Assembly (NCBI GenBank): GCA_028829895.1
Contig: CM054181.1
Coordinates: 16,214,001-16,278,000, forward strand
Direction: 5' to 3'
DNA from: Sinotaia quadrata
Lineage: Eukaryota; Mollusca; Gastropoda; Architaenioglossa; Viviparidae
Length of the DNA stretch: 64,000 bases
Shown here: positions 63,590 through 64,000 of the stretch, piece after piece
Numbering within the stretch: position 1 is the first letter of the stretch
How the letters are laid out: the number at the start of each line of letters is the position of its first letter
Made by a program: the position numbers and the translations under genes
The notes under the pieces: model-generated
What the model was told of the DNA's origin: nothing
Seen by the model: only the letters and a program-made list of their open reading frames with translations
Database searches by the model: none

Positions 63590-64000
63590 TACACAAGCAA
63601 TTTTTCTCATTGTATTTAAACATGGAAGCACTTCAGGCACAGCAAAAGCAATTTTTCTCATTATAAATCAGTAAACATGGAAATACTTCAAACACAACAA
63701 AAGGAAAACAAGCAAAATCTTTATTTAATCATGGAAATACCTAAGTCATAACAAAAGCAAGTTTTCATATTGGTTTTAAACAGAAGAATACCTCAGTCAT
63801 AACAAAAGCAATTATTCACATGTGATTTAAACATGAATACACTCAGTCATAACAAAAATATTTTTTCATATTGAATTTAAACAGAAAAATACCTCATTCC
63901 TAACAAAGCAATGTTCTCATTGTATTTAAACATGAAAATACCTCAAACATTAAAAAAAAGCAATCTTTCATATTGGATTTAACATGAAAATATCACAGTC
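63590..64000. repeat. About 55 bp diverged repeat reaching the window end
   Basis: Units with TTTAAACATGGAAATACCTC, AGTCATAACAAAAGCAA and TTTTTCTCATTG occur about eight times and continue past the edge. Confidence 0.88.

Overview
The window looks like animal genomic DNA, most likely from a mollusc and probably a gastropod. It is AT-rich, dense in simple repeats ((GATA)n, (GT)n, (CT)n) and minisatellites, has no long open reading frame, and its recognisable genes are cut into short exons with GT-AG borders. The mollusc call is an inference: expanded, intron-split families of inhibitor-of-apoptosis (IAP/BIRC) proteins are typical of molluscs. No species can be named from the sequence.

Every gene piece I can support belongs to one family and lies on the + strand. 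In order they are: RING-1 (upstream exon 4031-4104, RING exon 7178-7397), BIR-1 (15832-18118), RING-2 (RING exon 24954-25209), RING-3 (exons 28717-28782, 31075-31160, 33792-34060), RING-4 (RING exon 39944-40191, with decayed upstream exons), BIR-2 (about 43040-47094) and BIR-3 (promoter about 51222, coding 53317-58092). The three BIR genes share one architecture. Each has a variable first coding exon, a BIR N-half exon (phase 0 in, phase 1 out), a BIR C-half exon (phase 1 in, phase 0 out) and a short last exon with a stop, and none contains a RING. The RING units end in an IAP-type C3HC4 RING, and where upstream exons can be found they carry a short linker (ending in a K-P-E-x-x-R-T motif) with matching intron phase, but no BIR.

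The two halves of a classical IAP (BIR for binding caspases or partners, RING for ubiquitin transfer) therefore lie side by side as separate units. They may be separate small genes that act together, or one locus with BIR heads and alternative RING tails. The sequence alone cannot decide between these.

Between the exons lie many tandem arrays with periods of 18 to 83 bp, several inside introns of these genes: 51 bp and 61 bp arrays in the RING-1 intron, 53 bp in the BIR-2 intron, and 47, 57 and 30 bp in a BIR-3 intron. Long stretches of tetranucleotide repeat occur on both strands. tRNA-like B-box sequences near 1.5 kb suggest a worn SINE. I see no intact transposon, no tRNA or rRNA gene and no convincing gene on the minus strand.
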